DNA from: Antedon bifida
Taxonomy: Eukaryota > Echinodermata > Crinoidea > Comatulida > Antedonidae
Length of the DNA: 64,000 bases
Direction: 5' to 3'
Assembly: GCA_963402885.1 (NCBI GenBank)
Contig: OY727094.1
Span: forward strand, 15,688,501 to 15,752,500
In this document: positions 1 to 10,625 of the stretch, in pieces
Position numbering within the stretch: position 1 is the stretch's first letter
Layout of the letters: each line of letters starts with the position of its first letter
Made by a program: the position numbers and the translations under genes
Notes under the pieces: model-generated
The model's input: the letters and a program-made list of their open reading frames with translations, nothing else
What the model was told of the DNA's origin: nothing
Databases searched by the model: none

Positions 1-363
1 TAGGGCGCCTCTCGTGATGAGTAGGGATAGACGAATCTGAAACATGAGGAGCGCAATGGCAAAGCCCAATGAAAATGGTGTTTTCGGCAATAAATTGTTT
101 AAATATGCCACAAAAAACATCAAACTTCTTTTTTGTCTTTATTATACAAAGTTAAAAATTAATATGATGTTTTCATACTGTTTTTGGATCTTTTTAATTG
201 TTAATACATTTATTTTGAGTGAGTTTTGGCATGACATGACTGTTAACACTGAGCTAGGATCAGGAGGAGGCTTACGCGCGCGCGCCTGTAGACGCATTCA
301 TGAATGGATGCTGGTCATCTCGTACCCAAACCCATAAAAACTCTTACCCATCTTGGTAAACCC

Positions 364-850
364 AGTGAGCTGTAAGCCGAAGGCTAGAGGGCGTACTCCA
401 GACTGAAAAGTGATTCCAACAGGAGGGGGAACCAACAAGATGGCGGCCGTAAATGTGTTCAAAAACATTATTTAATATAAAAAATAATAATCTAATATAA
501 TACATAAGACCACATAAATTACAACACATATTCTTGCCAAAGCACAGTGAAGTTTTTATAAAATTAAATATATTGTTAATAGCAATGGAATGAATAATTT
601 CTTGGTAATCTAGCATTTTTTGTATAACGAGGATCATATAGAATGCGTTTGCGTTTATATGCTTACCACGCTGCGTTGCCTATTGTTCTCACGCAGATAG
701 GCTCAACACAGGCGTGGCAGTGCGTACAGTGTAGGGCATATCTGATTGGTCGATTGCAGCCGCCCTCTTGTTGGTTCCCTCTCAATGGAGAATCACTTTT
801 GAACTGCGATAACATTAAAAGATTGCCATCCAGCCTTCGGCTATTACAAA
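364..850. mobile_element. Foldback/MITE-like element with imperfect inverted ends
   Basis: The two ends are imperfect inverted repeats. The left end (about 364-440) carries AGCCGAAGGCT, AAAAGTGATTC and GGAACCAACAAGA. The same blocks occur inverted at about 757-850. The interior is AT-rich and shows no coding domain. The small reading frames here (for example 643-873 and its mirror) fall on the inverted arms and look like by-products. No target duplication is clear, so the boundaries are approximate and the superfamily is unknown. Confidence 0.5.
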
Positions 851-889
851 TCAAGTCAAGTCTGAAGTCATAATGCAAATTTTACAGTA

Positions 890-2030
890 TACAGTATTGT
901 TGTTGGCAAACAATATATGATTTATGATTAAATAATATCAATTCTTCTGCAATTTCAATATTGTTTATAAAGCAATTTCTATAAAACTTCAGGGGTAGAA
1001 TCTGTAAATTCATTTCTATAGAAATTCAATAAAACTAAAACCTTTTATATATAGATTCTATAGAACATTTTTTGTAAGGGTAGTATAATAAAAGGGGGTA
1101 AAGTAGGCCTCCTCACGGTTAATTTTTTCTTACCAATAATGAACTCATCAGCTTATAATTAATATTATCATCAATGTTAGGCATTACATAAATCATGGCA
1201 TATAAAATTACAATGAATGCACGAAAGTTCGGAGTGTTAGAAGTTATTATTAAATTATTAAAATTAACAATAATTGGTTTTTTTTTCAGTAAAAAAACAT
1301 ACTCATAGTCCTAAATTCCTATAATGTCAGTCCTACTGGTACCGTATTCATTGTATATGTTTCCCCTTATAGACAGATCGACTATTTGTATAATATTATT
1401 GATTACAATAAATATTGATTGATTGATTGATTGATTACACATGCCATACTACCTATTCTCTTTTATTACCCATTTAGAAATAACCCATACGTAATCAATT
1501 ATTATATAGGCATACACATTGTAGGCCTATTATTACCACTAATAGGCCCCTAATATATTTATTCACTCTGATGAAGAAGTGTTTCTAAAGCTAGGTATTA
1601 AATTATCTATCTCTGTCCAATGATAAACAATTAAATGTAAATAATTGTTAAAAAGTTCAGGTGATTTGCAAATAAAAACATTAAAATAAAAGAAATAAAA
1701 TATGGTAGATATTCCAGGTACCTAAACAATTCCAGGTAATTGAAACACAAATTTGTATTCCAAAACATAAAAATATGATTCATTTGCACTTTCTATAAAG
1801 ATAACAGTACATTTTATATGTTAATTCGTTTTAAATCTCAATTTTACAGTCATATTATTCATCTGTTATATAGCCTATTTCCTATACAATAACCTTCCGT
1901 ACCCTTGAAATAGGCGCCCATAGTGTCTCACGTTTATTTGCATTGATCGAATAGGAAGTGTAACATCTTCCTACTAGTACTACACTATCTTTGCTTTTGT
2001 GCCTTCTATTTGACTAAGTGACGTAATTTC
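890..2030. other. AT-rich non-coding stretch
   Basis: No gene or element is recognised. It contains a short (TGAT)n run at about 1411-1436 after an AATAAATATTGATT context, which may be the tail of an old retroposon. From 2022 to 2221 there is a short plus-strand open frame ending at TGA. It matches no family I know and is not called as a gene. Confidence 0.5.
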
Positions 2031-2265
2031 CGTTCAAAGTTCAGACGTTGGATCTATTGTTTTCGTTTGGAAAAAAGCACTGGCCGGAACCACATGAACG
2101 CGCAGCAACCTCTCGATTTCTTAGAGAAAGAAGACAGGTTTTTAGTCAAAATAACGATTTAGATTTATCTGCCAATAGTGATATCGATATTTCACAAATA
2201 AGTAGTATATTATGCTACTGAAATTAGTAAATTTTAGGTTTTGTGAAATAATTAGAATTTAAATG

Positions 2266-2476
2266 ATATGTCCCGTCCGTAACAAAAATGTCCCGTCCGT
2301 AACAATATATTTTTGAAATATGATATTTTCATCAAAATATAAAATTTTCAAAAAATGAGTTATAATATAATGAGATATAGTCCTCAGGAGGAAAATATAA
2401 AATATCAAGATTTTTGCATAATTACTTTTAAAATAAGTGTAAAAAACCACCTAAAACGTCGCGGACGGGACATTTA
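2266..2476. repeat. Short repeat with TCCCGTCCGTAAC ends
   Basis: TGTCCCGTCCGTAACAA occurs twice in tandem (2268-2305). An inverted GGACGGGACA lies at about 2463-2472, and another direct copy, TTCCCGTCCGTAAC, lies at about 5986-5999 on the far side of the LINE insertion. It may be a small inverted-repeat element into which, or beside which, the LINE landed. Classification is uncertain. Confidence 0.35.
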
Positions 2477-3137
2477 TGAATTTGAAATGCATGTATGAAA
2501 TCTTTTGTGGTTAACCACCACCTTTATTCATTCAATGTTACATAAACAACAATTACAGAATCTCATATATATTTACATTATTTTCTGCATATTTTTTGTT
2601 ATGTTATCTATTATAAAATATATTGCATATTTAATAAAAAGTTGTTTACTTATGAAACGTTTGTTAAATTACTTATCATAATTTGTGACTTTCAGTTTAT
2701 ATATATTTATATATATATATAATATCAATAAATTCACACGTATAGAAATACATACTGTATATAAAATATATATATACATACACACAGGGCCTGTTTCTGC
2801 TGCATACAAAATAACCGGTTAAAATCGGTGTGAATAAATTAAAATCGGTGTGAATAAATTAACTCCATTTTCTTGGCAGCAGAAACAGGACAAATTTGTG
2901 GTAACCGGTTAAAAGGCAGCGCAAAATAACCGGTTAAAAACACCAATTTAAATCGGTGTTAGAACGCCGTTTAACCGGTTATCGCTGAGCAATTCTTAGC
3001 TGCAACACGAAATAACGGTTATTTGATTGACAGTTGTGACCCCGGGTCAGATACCGTCGCGAACCATGTGTGTTTTCCTCGTGGTTTTGACAGCCGAACG
3101 AAGAAGTGAACATGCATGTGGATGAATGAAATCACAA

Positions 3138-3305
3138 GATATGTTATTCAGTTGTGGGGGAGAAGAGAAAGTACGGGGAGGGATGGCAGGCAATAGAAAA
3201 GATTCACAGATATATAAGAACATTTTTGCGAAAGTAAAAGAGGAATTCGGGGTGGAGTTCCGAAATACCCAAGCTAAACAATTTGAGAAGGGTATGATCC
3301 TATAA
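3138..3305 (+). pseudogene. Myb/SANT-like domain fragment of the Harbinger element
   Basis: The plus-strand reading includes GNRKDSQIYKNIFAKVKEEF, which aligns with the minus-strand GNKRDNHIYKDISKKIKQEY of the second Harbinger at 7915-8157. GN-x-x-x-x-x-IY-x-x-I spacing with K-rich helices is what the Myb/SANT-like accessory protein of Harbinger elements looks like. That protein binds the element ends and helps transposase entry or recruitment. The tryptophan-containing first helix appears only in another frame, and the foldback insertion cuts the frame right after residue EKG. It is a broken relic. Confidence 0.6.
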
Positions 3306-3911
3306 ACACCAAAACGGAAACAAAAGGGACTCAGAATGTTGAAAATACCTACCAAACGAGAATAGATAATGGTTAATTAATTATGAAAACCCAAATTTTA
3401 TAGCAAAAATCGTCCGAATTTATGTTAAAAACGATGAATTTAGCAACAAAAACTGAAACTAAACGAGCGTATTTATGGCACGCCCTTAGTGCCTTTAATA
3501 GGAGAACAATGAACAATCTTACTTTGATCGTTTTACATAATATCATTTTTTATAAAAACATCACATCGACCGAAAACAAAGGTTATCAGAGCCTTTGATA
3601 ATATATTAAATATGATTTTATTAAGCATATGTGTTATTATTTATGTAAGTAGGCCTACATAAATATACGAAATAATGTTCAATACTCATTATTCTATTAA
3701 AGGCACTATGTGCGTGCGATATTCTATGACTTGCATACTCTCGTTTGATTTAAGTTTTTGTGGCTAAACTCATCGTTTTTAACATAAATTCGGACGATGT
3801 TTGCTATATAAGTTGGGTTTTCATAATTAATTAACAATTATCTACTCTCGTTTGGTAGGTATTGCAACATTCTGAGTCTCGTTTTTGTTTCCGTTTGGTG
3901 TTTAGTAGGAT
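3298..3911. mobile_element. Foldback element with ~200-bp inverted arms, nested in Harbinger
   Basis: The left arm (about 3298-3500) and right arm (about 3698-3911) are inverted copies. The left arm runs through TAAACACCAAAACGGAAAC, CCTACCAAACGAGAATAG and AAAACGATGAATTTAGC, and the right arm returns the complements in reverse order. The loop is about 200 bp of AT-rich DNA. It starts directly after the broken Myb/SANT-like frame. No coding sequence is present. The exact ends and target duplication are unclear because GATCCTA is part of the inverted arm. Confidence 0.7.
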
Positions 3912-4989
3912 CGCGCTCGCGAAAGACAACAGTCGTTCACGTGGGAAGGGCCGTGTGACATCGCCTTTTTGAGGAATTAGGCTAGATAATAATTATCCTA
4001 GGCGATCGGGCGCTGCACGACCCTCCCCATGTTATTGAAGGCGCCATGAGAATTAATTTTATTAGCGATGTTAAGTAGGCTTTACAAAAAACAAAACTTG
4101 TAGATCTGGAGACAACATTTTATTATGTTATCATGTTTGAGATGTTCGGCGATATCACACACGTGTGTACTGTGACGTCGATGTAAACAAACAGCCAACT
4201 TACTACTTCCGTCTGAGTGTATTGCATTTTGGGTAATGATGACGTTTTGCTCGACGACCACCCATAGATTTAACCGGTTATTTCGGAGCACAAATTGAGC
4301 AGAAACGCGGTCTTGTTATTGTTATCTATTTTTAATCTATTTTAAAATAACCGGTTAAATCGCGTTATGCAGCAGAAACAGACCCACATATATACCCATA
4401 CAATACATACACATATGCATAAAATTAACATTAAAACCAGGAACGATAAAAAAAATATACACAAATATAATACATTAGACCTATATACACTGGCATAAAA
4501 AAACCTATAAAAACTGTCAAGTAATAAAATGTAAATGTATACACAAATTAAAAGTATAATATACGTATACATACAGACAATATACTTTATTTCCATTAAA
4601 GCTTACTGAAAAAATTCTGACAGTTTTTCTTTGACGTTAGCCCATTTTTTCCTAGCATTGATAATGTTACATGTGTATTCATTCTTAATTAAATTAAAAA
4701 GTTCTATTCTGTATAGGTTCCATATTGTTTTTTGTACATTTTCGTTTTTCAACGTTATTTTATATGTTATACATGATTTATATATTGAAAAACAGAAATT
4801 AATTCATTGATGAGACCTTTGACCCATATATGGCATAAACAAATGTTCATATCTACGTAACTAAAAATCATAGAGCCTAAATAATCGAAAACACAAGGTT
4901 TTCCCTTTGACACGATGTGTGTCTAAGTGCATAAAAGCTGATTATAGGCTCTTTTGAACCTTTGCAGTAGTCCGATTTGGGTAAACTTT

Positions 4990-5893
4990 TGATATATATT
5001 TTTTGAGACCATATTTTATTGTAATTCATCAAAAAACATTTTCTTGCAATTTTTTTGGGGTAATGAAACAGTTTGACTTGACTAAATCATTGAATCGAAA
5101 TTTCTCCAGGCTGGCTGAATTGAATGTATAAAGCATATGTTTTTCGTTTTCTACTTCTATTTTACATTTTTGGCATTTATCACTATCAGCTAATTTCCAT
5201 AGTTTCAATTTTTTTCTACATGCTATAATTCTGTGTAACAATTTAAAGTTGAATTGGGCAACTTTTACAATATGTTTTGGTGTTTAAAACTTTATTACAC
5301 CTATTGTGTGCCAATTTAAATCGACTCCAAATTCTTGTTCCCATTTCACTTGTGATCTTGGGATAGAGACTTTACTATTAATAAGATATCTATAAAACGT
5401 AGATGATTTATTTTGTTTATAGAATGTAAGCATGTCTAAGGTTTTATCTATTTCATTTTCAACATTTGGTATTTTAACAATTGTTTTCCATTGATGCGGT
5501 ATGGCATTGATAACAGCAAAGTATTCAATTAACCTGTTTTTTTATTACATAACATGGAATCAACCTTTGATATGTTATAGTTCATTATCAACAATTATAT
5601 CATTGATTGTTTTGATACCAGAAGGAGCAGAAGTACATTGATTTGCCATCCAATGTTACATACTTGTTTTCCCATAATTGTTGAGATTTAATTTCGTTTA
5701 CAGTGTGTGGTTCTGTACTTAACATGTTATTTAGAATCACAACAGCTTTTAATAATTGTTGATAGAACACTGGCATATTTTTTAAAATTTTATGATTTTC
5801 AGTATTAATTTTACTAATCTTAAGTGTACATTCTATTGGGTACATATAATGTCTCGGGATAAATTTCCATTTCCCAGGATCTGGGCTTAGCAA
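4990..5893 (-). pseudogene. LINE ORF2 C-terminal region (decayed)
   Basis: This is the coding relic of the LINE at 2502-5897. Two open stretches remain (5600-5893 and 5029-5241), joined by a frame with stop codons in which IPHQWKTIVKIPNV and TFYRYLINSKVSIPRSQVKW can still be read. The second open stretch has CQKCKIEVENEKH, a degenerate zinc-knuckle-like motif. No endonuclease or reverse transcriptase core is present because of the 5' truncation. Confidence 0.65.
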
Positions 5894-6599
5894 ACGTATG
5901 CATGTATGAAATTAATAAACAACAAAATTTTAATTAATCACTTGATTATGTATTATTGAGACATAAAGTAAATATATTTTCAAATTTCCCGTCCGTAACG
6001 TCAAATTTTAATATTTAATATTCAATAACTTAAAAAATAAATATCAGAACAATAAAAAAAATGTTATTTAATAAACTTCAACATTTCTACATTGAGAAAT
6101 GGCCAAGAGTTACACCAAAATCAGTAAATGAAATTTTTCAACCTACGGACCAAATACTGTGGAATGCCCGTATAGTAGTGAATGTTTGTGGTTGTTAAAA
6201 CTATAGATGGAATATGCTGTTACTAGATCCATGTTATTGGTTGTAACCCTTCACAGTTGTAGAGAATGTCATTGGTAATTGATAAGAAACAGAAAACTTT
6301 TTAATACGTACAAATATAGTGTAGTGAGTGTGTCATGTTGTTTAAAAGTGTACAAATAAAAAAACGAGTCTGGGAAAATCTGTACTTGTGATTTGTTAGG
6401 AGCGTGGAGGAGATAACTTCTTGTAAATTCCGGAGTGCATGTTATTAGTCATTTTATATGCATAGATAGAATATTGGTCAAAATCAATATAAGGCCAAAG
6501 AAAATAAATAAAGCAAAAATATTTTGGGAAAAAAAATAGCAGACAAAAGAAAAGAAAAATCTAAAATAGCGAAGATAGAATATTCATGAGTGCATGTTA

Positions 6600-6720
6600 T
6601 TGGTCATCCAGAGTTTAGTAGACATTCTTTTTTTTACTATTTAGTTTTAGTTATCTGTAATATGCCTTGAAATGTTTTGATAAGGTGCAATATAAATGGT
6701 TTATGTATGTATATAATATG
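6600..6720 (+). mobile_element. Possible LINE 3' tail
   Basis: The stretch GCCTTGAAATG followed by AAGGTGCAATATAAATGG and a short (TGTA)n run matches the general form of the L2/CR1-like tails elsewhere in this window (49175-49241 and 57250-57325). No coding sequence is left. Confidence 0.35.
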
Positions 6721-7700
6721 CACCAAAAAAAAAAAATTAATAATTGACAATAAAGAAGCAAATGAAACAAAACTGTTAGAAGGACGTTAGAAAATAATTT
6801 ACATGAGACAACAATTTATCAGATTTACTTTAATGTGTGTGTGTGTTTATCTAATGAATTAATTGTCATCATGACATTGTTATTAAAGAACAGTATGTTG
6901 AGGAATCATTATGAAAAAAATAAATTCATTTTAATCAGATATATTATGTACTGTGATCTGATCAATAGAACAGTTGTAGTAAGTAACACAAAGCTACTCC
7001 ACAGTAGTTAAATACAATGATTGCCTCTATGATCTTATGCATAGCTGTGATTCTATGATCATATAGCATTAGCTGTGATTGAATATGCAAACAAAATGAA
7101 ATTAAGACTCAACAATTTGTAACTATTGATGGTTCGGTCCTCCTAATCCTATTATTAAAAAAAGGCATACATATCATACATCACATACCTTCTACTATAT
7201 ATAAGTAAAAACATTACTTTATTGGAGATAATATCGATGAAAATGTACAGAATAATGGAATGCTATGATACTAATGAAAGTTGTCTCAAAATAAAACTTT
7301 ATAAATCGTACTGAACATTTATTTAAATTAAAAATGTCCTCATTGTTTGTATATAATCCTGTTTTACTGTTTCACTATTGTTGTAATATTCTGTAATTAT
7401 CACACTTTTAAATATTTGTCACACAAATTATTAGTTACAAAGTGACAGGTTATTTCAAAGTGATACAAACTATAAAGTGCATTGTTTATTACAAAGTGTG
7501 ACAGTATACATCTTCTTGATATAATACTTCATAATTGTTTTCATCATCATTGTGTTCATTATACTATACATGCTATACCTTTTCATCTATGTTGTCAGTG
7601 AATATGACTAAAAAATCACCATCTTCGGTAAGGCTTTAAAGAGATGATACTTTAGACATTAAATCTGTTTCTTGTGTTGGATATTTTATGTGGGCATTTT
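6721..7700. other. AT-rich non-coding stretch
   Basis: No exon, transposon end or tandem array is recognised. There is an A12 run at about 6725 and a short GT run at about 6836. Confidence 0.4.
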
Positions 7701-7708
7701 AATTCATA

Positions 7709-8561
7709 GGGCCTGTTTCTGCTGCAACTGCTCAAAATACGGTATAAAAATACGGTATAAAATACGGTATTTTTTATACCGTATTTTTTAGTACCCCGTT
7801 TCTGCTAACAATACTTCTTGGGCGGTCGTGTTAAATTTCATCCTTTTTACCCAAATTGCATTCAAATATTTGGTCGATAATTAAATATTGGAATAAAGGA
7901 AGTTTTACTCACTTTCAACAGGCTAGCCCTAGTGATAGAGATGTTGTGAGAGCACAGAAAACATCGTAATGGGGGGCAACTAAATTCGTTCCTCCCCGAG
8001 TTATTGTCTTTTGCAATGTTGTACTGCTTTCGCAGGCTCTTAGCTTTGAGTTTACGTACTTTGGAGACAAGTCTATTCCGTACTCCTGCTTTATTTTTTT
8101 AGAAATGTCTTTATAAATGTGGTTGTCCCTTTTATTACCTTTTAGTTGGCCGGACATTTAGCTTCCCCTCCCCCTCCTTCTCCACACCCTCCTTCCCCAC
8201 ACCCTCCTTCCCCACACAGATTTATATAGTAAATACTGTGACTTCTTTCGCTCCACATTTTCGCCGAATATATCTATACAGCTAACAGCAACAGAAAATA
8301 AAAAGACGATGTTGACCTCATGTCGTAGGTCAAACAAAATACGGTATTTTTTATTGGCAGCAGAAAAGGGTACAAAAAAATACGGTATAAATTTGTAAAT
8401 ACCGTATTTTATCCACAAATTTTGTGGGGAAAATATGGTATACAAAATACGGTATTTTTTTTATGAGCGCAGTTTCTGCTGCCAACAAAATACGGTATAA
8501 ATACGGTATTCAAAAAATACCGTATAAAATACGGTATTTTCTTGGCAGCAGAAACAGGGCC
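7709..8561. mobile_element. PIF/Harbinger-like DNA transposon, ATACGGTAT subfamily
   Basis: It has the same GGGCCTGTTTCTGCTGC end as the element at 2787, with a matching inverted right end and a 3-bp target duplication ATA (7706-7708 and 8562-8564). The subterminal regions, however, carry repeated ATACGGTAT/ATACCGTAT words instead of AACCGGTT. The interior encodes a Myb/SANT-like fragment on the minus strand and no transposase. A C-rich stretch near 8165-8218 has a 14-bp tandem (CCTTCCCCACACCC-like). Confidence 0.8.
7915..8157 (-). pseudogene. Myb/SANT-like domain fragment of second Harbinger
   Basis: The 80-residue minus-strand frame starts MSGQLKGNKRDNHIYKDISK and has the KLRA segment expected at the end of the third helix of a Myb/SANT-like domain. 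The first helix with its conserved tryptophans would lie upstream but is absent, so it is a fragment. It aligns clearly with the fragment in the element at 2787 (GNRKDSQIYKNI). In PIF/Harbinger elements this accessory protein is a DNA-binding partner of the transposase. Here it is a relic or an exon of a non-autonomous copy. Confidence 0.55.
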
Positions 8562-8564
8562 ATA

Positions 8565-10620
8565 GAAACAATTCTGCTTTGCTATGTATCAAATTTGTTA
8601 TCTATTGCTTGATAATAAATTGAATGCTTGAATTGTATGTAATTAGCATTGGTTATTGACAGAGTTGTACAATTGGAATCTTGTAGACAATCAATTGATT
8701 GTGCTAAGTGCTGCTTATTATCTAGCCTACTATGCATATGTAGATATACTATAGATATATAATTATTTGTTTAATAATTCATGGGATTAAAAATAAATGA
8801 ATTAATGAAAACTATATAAGAAATTGTTTTCCTTTCATTTATAGACCAAACAATTTAGTATAATTCAAATTAATATTGAAGAGCGAGGTTCACAGTCGTA
8901 AATTTAGATCTAGAGAGCAATGCATTATGTAGAAATTTAAATGTGGCTAACGCAAGAATTGTTGGCTACACTTGTGTGTACCTTTATCAGTGTATTGTTA
9001 AACTAATTTAATTGCCTTGTCATTTGCAATTTCTTGATTATAACCACAATAATGTTAGTGTTAAGCTTCAATCGATTAAAGCAATTTTTTCTCATAAACT
9101 GTTTAACACAAAAAAAAATTACATCAGAAGAAAGCCAAAAATCTGGGAGGGCAGGGGACGCTAAACAAGCAAGCATTAGCAATTTACAATCAGTTTTAAA
9201 TAATACAAAATTAGCTAGAATACTGTAGATTTTGAAAATCCAAATAATAGCTAGATAGTACTATATTATTTTAATTAGCACATAAAAAAGTATGTTGTAG
9301 ATTGTTGAAAGCCCTAAAATAGCTAAATTTAACCCAAATAGCAAAGATATATGAGTAGCAAATCAATAGAATTTAATAGGCTTGAATTGGTTCCTAAACC
9401 AAAAGATTTCAAGTTATAACAATGGTTCCAACTAAAATTTAACACAAGGCTGTAGGAGCAACTCAAATAATTTTAACTATGTTATGCTGCCATTGGTTAA
9501 ATTTAAACAACTTAGGATCTTCAAAATTATACAGAAATACCACCAAAAATATGAAATTTTGTATAATATATGTGTGTGTATATGTAATATATATTTTGTC
9601 ATAATATTATTATGGTGTTATGGACTTATGTATTTGCTCTAATTTTAGGTAAGAAGAACCCTTCTATCAAAAGTAATCCTCACAACCTTTCATTTCAGCA
9701 TAGATTATTATCATAAATGATAGAAATATCCTCAAATTATAAAGAGCAAAGTAATCAAGGTGAAGGTTGATGATAGACATGATTCATATTCACAACTTAT
9801 TTTTTTTTTAATGTACATTTTTTTTTTTAAACTTATATCAACAAATGTTATTCGTGTTTTCTAACCTGCCTAATACTAAAATACAGTTAAATATTCAAAA
9901 GAAGTTTATGCTATGAAAAGTGTTATGAGTATTCTATTGAATGTTATCAATTTATAAAAACATACTGACTATAATACCATTTAACTTTACTTTGATGATT
10001 GAGGTGTATGCTATCAGCATTTTTTATTTTACAGTACAGTAGTTAAATTATAATAATCAATAGCAAAAATATTTAAAAACTGTGCTGTAAAATTCATTTC
10101 ACACTTTATTTCTAAAAGCAGCATTCGGCAATGAATTATGGAAAATAAATGTGTATATTATTTAATACACATATTAATGTTATGGTATAACAGTGTGTAA
10201 ACAAAGTATACAAAAAATTTGATTGCAAATTTAAACAGAATAGTATGAGAATTTGTAAAAAAGAAGAAAAAAAGTTATTATGCATGTGTTTATAACTTAT
10301 TCATCATTTCTATATTGAACTATATATGCACACCAGTATTGTGTTATTCTATTCATTTTAAGAATGTACAAGATATATTTAAAATATGTTTGTTACGAGA
10401 ATTGGTATTATTATAATATAACTACAATAGTATAATAACATGGATACTACAGTAGTGTATTTTCAACTAAATTAATCTTCCCATAGAGATATTATATAAT
10501 ATCTATGATTTTCCTAAAGTCTTATAGTACTGGTAGTCGTCTAAATTCTAAAAACAATAGTTTCAATTTATTGATTGGTTTCACTGAAGGTTAAATTAAT
10601 GTTATAAATTGTGTGTATGA
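8565..10620. other. AT-rich non-coding stretch downstream of the ankyrin exons
   Basis: On the minus strand this would be intron or 3' flank of the ankyrin-repeat gene, because the exon at 10626 ends in a donor site and must be followed by more exons. I found no further ankyrin-like exon here. There are poly-T and poly-A runs near 9790-9830. Confidence 0.4.
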
Positions 10621-10625
10621 CTTAC

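Larger units (their letters stand above)
2787..4385. mobile_element. PIF/Harbinger-like DNA transposon, AACCGGTT subfamily
   Basis: The 17-bp start GGGCCTGTTTCTGCTGC recurs inverted at the right end with one mismatch, and the 3-bp duplication ACA flanks the element (2784-2786 and 4386-4388). A three-base target site and GGGCC-type ends fit PIF/Harbinger. The subterminal regions carry many copies of AACCGGTT, a perfect palindrome. The interior keeps a fragment of a Myb/SANT-like protein but no DDE transposase, so the element is non-autonomous. It is inserted in the 3' part of the LINE at 2502-5897 and is itself interrupted by a foldback element at about 3298-3911. Confidence 0.8.
2502..5897 (-). 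mobile_element. 5'-truncated non-LTR retrotransposon (LINE) with 15-bp target duplication
   Basis: A perfect 15-bp direct repeat, ATGCATGTATGAAAT, lies at 2487-2501 and 5898-5912 and is read as the target-site duplication. On the minus strand the element runs from a truncated 5' end near 5897 to a 3' end at 2502, just after an AATAAA signal at about 2522. The coding part (about 5000-5893) is the region after the reverse transcriptase: LWENKYVTLDGKSMYF near the 5' end, then FYRYLINSKVSIPRSQVKW, then LLHRIIACRKKLKLW followed by CQKC, an arrangement like the zf-RVT region of LINEs. In-frame stops show it is dead. A Harbinger element (2787-4385) sits in its 3' untranslated part. The clade is not settled. 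Confidence 0.8.

Noticed and set aside
2022..2221. Plus-strand frame with HWPEPHERAATSRFLRERRQ
   Set aside because: No family recognised, no acceptor or start with support, and it sits beside transposon remnants. It might be an old terminal exon but the evidence is too thin.
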